This document shows, one piece after another, positions 6,180-7,560 of a stretch of 7,560 nt of DNA; the stretch's first letter is position 1; each line of letters opens with the position of its first letter. The DNA lies in contig JBAYZQ010000116.1 in assembly GCA_041672385.1 (NCBI GenBank), positions 1 to 7,560 of the forward strand, in the 5' to 3' direction. This DNA comes from JBAYZQ01 sp041672385 (GTDB lineage Bacteria; Spirochaetota; Spirochaetia; Sphaerochaetales; Sphaerochaetaceae). The position numbers and the translations under genes were made by a program. The notes beneath the pieces were generated by a model that worked only from the letters and a program-made list of their open reading frames with translations, ran no database searches and was not told the DNA's origin.

Positions 6180-6833
6180 ATGTTAAAAAAAATAATTGAT
6201 CTTAGCTTTACTTTTTATGATGGTTTTCCCAATTACGATTGTCTCCCTGAAATGTCATTTAAAAAAGTATTGACTATTGGAGAAAACAAATCTCCTTCTA
6301 ATGTAATTAAAATTTGTATGCCCTCTCATGGTGGAACTCATTTTGATGCTCCTTCCCACCAGATTCCCGGAGGAGAAACTGTTGAAAATGTTCCTTTAGA
6401 AAAATGTATTGGAACAGCAGTAATGCTTGATTTTTCCTACAAATATGGTAGCAAGGATGAAATTATTACCATTGAGGAAATTAAAAAATTTGACAAAGAA
6501 ATAAAGGAAAACGACATAATCGTACTAAATACTGGTTGTTATAAACATCCAGAAGAATTTTCTTCTTTCGGGTATTTATCAGAAGAAGCTGCAACTTGGC
6601 TTGTTAAAAAGAAAATTAAATTACTTGCTGTAGATACTCCTTCTGTTGATTTACATGTACCGGAAGGTGAAAAAATGCCTGTCCATCAGATAATTTTAGG
6701 AAATAACATACCTATAGTTGAAGGATTAGCCCATTTGGACAGACTATCCAAAAGCAGATTTGAATTTTATTGCATGCCAATTAAAATTAAAGATGCAGAT
6801 GGTGGGCCAGTTAGAATTGTAGCTATGGAATAG
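6180..6833 (+). CDS. Cyclase-family metal-dependent hydrolase (kynurenine formamidase-like fold)
   Basis: The 217-residue protein belongs to the PF04199 cyclase superfamily, judged from HGGTHFDAPSH at 50-60 (H50, H54, D56, H60), VDTPSVD at 151-157, H169 in MPVHQIIL, and E181 in VEGLAHLDRL. These match, from memory of kynurenine formamidase structures, the zinc ligands (His, His, Asp, a later His, and a Glu 12 residues after it), with H60 as the likely acid/base. The metal site therefore looks intact. Known relatives hydrolyse formamides, isatin and other cyclic or amide-like substrates. Here a hydrolytic ring-opening step (lactone or lactam) is a reasonable guess. No tryptophan-pathway gene is nearby, so kynurenine is unlikely. 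The ATG follows the dehydrogenase stop by two bases, and its AGAGG (6169-6173) lies inside that gene's end, so the two are likely translationally coupled and act on consecutive intermediates. Confidence 0.9.
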   Translation: MLKKIIDLSFTFYDGFPNYDCLPEMSFKKVLTIGENKSPSNVIKICMPSHGGTHFDAPSHQIPGGETVENVPLEKCIGTAVMLDFSYKYGSKDEIITIEEIKKFDKEIKENDIIVLNTGCYKHPEEFSSFGYLSEEAATWLVKKKIKLLAVDTPSVDLHVPEGEKMPVHQIILGNNIPIVEGLAHLDRLSKSRFEFYCMPIKIKDADGGPVRIVAME

Positions 6834-6882
6834 AAAAAAAAGAAAAAGAAAATAAAAAGAAAATTGATAAAGGTGGTGTTTT
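6834..6882 (+). promoter_or_regulatory. A-rich polypurine leader and RBS setting the GTG start of the transketolase subunit
   Basis: The 49-base gap begins with about 30 bases made almost wholly of A with scattered G, then AAAGGTGG (6869-6876), a good Shine-Dalgarno sequence six bases before GTG at 6883. An in-frame stop (TAA at 6868) rules out any longer start. No hairpin, terminator or convincing promoter is visible. Unstructured A-rich leaders can aid ribosome loading; that role is inferred. Confidence 0.5.
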
Positions 6883-7560
6883 GTGTACACTGAAAATGAA
6901 ATATTTCAATTGCAAAAAATTGCAGTAAAAATGAGAAGAGACTTATTAGAAATGGTAAAACCAGGGAAAGTAGGCCATCTTGGAGGAAGTGCTTCAATAA
7001 TGGATATAATGGCAGCATTATATTTCAAACAGATGAACTTTAATCCAAATGATATAAAAAATCCAGAAAGGGATATAATGATTTTGAGTAAGGGACATGC
7101 TGCTTTGGCACAATATGCTGCCTTAATTGAACTTGGAATAATTGATAAAAGTGAAATGTATAAAATAAAAACACTTGAAGGAAAACTTCAAGGTCATCCT
7201 GATATGGAAAAAACACCTGGAATAGAAGCTGTTACAGGTTCTTTAGGTCAGGGGCTTTCAATAGCTGTTGGAATGGCATTAGGTTTAAGACTGGATAAAA
7301 AAGATTCCACTGTTTATACCATTTGTGGCGATGGCGAACTTGCAGAAGGTCAAATCTGGGAAGCGATAATGAGTGCACATATGTATGAATTGTCAAATCT
7401 TGTCGCAATTGTCGATCATAATAGATTGCAAGCAAGTGATACGACTGAAAAAGTAATGAAGATTGACAAACTAAAATCTAAATTTGAAGCCTTTGGATGG
7501 GAAGTCATAGAAATTGATGGACACAATATGAGCCAGGTCCTTGAAGCTTTGGAAAATGCT
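6883..7560 (+). CDS. Transketolase, N-terminal (thiamine diphosphate-binding) subunit, 3' truncated by window edge
   Basis: The frame runs open to the window end, giving 226 residues of an expected 270-290. The GTG start is preferred because the conserved helix LQKIAVKMRRDLLEM begins before the first in-frame ATG (6931) and because of the spaced AAAGGTGG. Motifs in order are GHLGGS (31-36), SKGHA (69-73), GHPDM (104-108), GSLGQGLS (119-126), and the thiamine diphosphate/Mg fold GDGE (149-152) through to N180 in DHNRLQ. This is the N-terminal half of a split transketolase, so a C-terminal subunit gene with the pyrimidine-binding half should follow. Such enzymes move a two-carbon ketol unit between sugar phosphates. 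In a substrate-specific operon, split forms have been assigned elsewhere to unusual sugars, for example apulose phosphate and sulfofructose. That supports a dedicated catabolic role here, while a simple pentose-phosphate role remains possible. Confidence 0.93.
   Translation, partial: MYTENEIFQLQKIAVKMRRDLLEMVKPGKVGHLGGSASIMDIMAALYFKQMNFNPNDIKNPERDIMILSKGHAALAQYAALIELGIIDKSEMYKIKTLEGKLQGHPDMEKTPGIEAVTGSLGQGLSIAVGMALGLRLDKKDSTVYTICGDGELAEGQIWEAIMSAHMYELSNLVAIVDHNRLQASDTTEKVMKIDKLKSKFEAFGWEVIEIDGHNMSQVLEALENA

Noticed and set aside
6767..7018. Minus-strand 83-residue open frame with a Phe-rich stretch
   Set aside because: It is the antisense of the A-rich leader plus the ends of the cyclase and transketolase genes; the Phe run is just poly-A read backwards, and it has no RBS or family signal.
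7232..7435. Minus-strand 67-residue open frame inside the transketolase gene
   Set aside because: It lies fully within the conserved TPP-binding region of the + strand gene and has no support of its own.
1..7560. Mobile element, CRISPR array, tRNA or rRNA
   Set aside because: No transposase or integrase motifs, no regularly spaced direct repeats, and no RNA-gene signatures were seen; base composition looks even across the genes.

Overview
The window is strongly A+T-rich (about one third G+C by eye). All eight supported genes lie on the + strand, packed with gaps of 2 to 68 bases, so this reads as one catabolic operon or two closely linked ones. The substrate-binding protein carries a Sec signal peptide ending in LLA followed by EGQKES and has no lipobox cysteine. 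It would therefore be a soluble periplasmic protein, which points to a two-membrane bacterium. That mature N-terminus, the low G+C content and the gene style resemble Treponema-like spirochetes. The taxonomic call is an inference from memory of such proteins, at moderate confidence.

Layout. Bases 1-618 hold the 3' part of a GntR-family (FCD subfamily) repressor whose start lies upstream of the window. The 51-base gap after it contains an 18-bp dyad, TTGTATGACAACATACAA, that looks like the repressor's operator. Next comes a divergent DapA/NAL-superfamily aldolase or dehydratase (670-1599). A complete CUT2 (ribose/galactose-type) ABC importer follows, in the order fused double ATPase (1616-3133), permease (3152-4153), periplasmic binding protein (4222-5334). 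A perfect 11-bp hairpin without a U-tract (5348-5374) closes the transport section. Downstream are a short-chain dehydrogenase (5392-6177), a cyclase-family metal-dependent hydrolase (6180-6833), and the N-terminal TPP-binding subunit of a split transketolase (6883 to the window end, GTG start). Its C-terminal partner is expected just beyond the window.

Working model (inference). A small sugar, sugar acid, lactone or related cyclic compound is imported by the CUT2 transporter. It is then oxidised or reduced by the dehydrogenase, ring-opened by the cyclase-family hydrolase, and cleaved or rearranged by the DapA-like lyase and the transketolase. The GntR/FCD protein would sense the substrate or an intermediate. 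I do not recognise this combination as a named pathway, and the substrate cannot be read from the sequence. Two points make it more than routine. The DapA-like enzyme has Asp where the family's catalytic Tyr normally sits. The transketolase is also of the split type that has been recruited to unusual sugars elsewhere. I found no mobile element, CRISPR array, tRNA or rRNA. No stretch over 300 bases lacks a gene.
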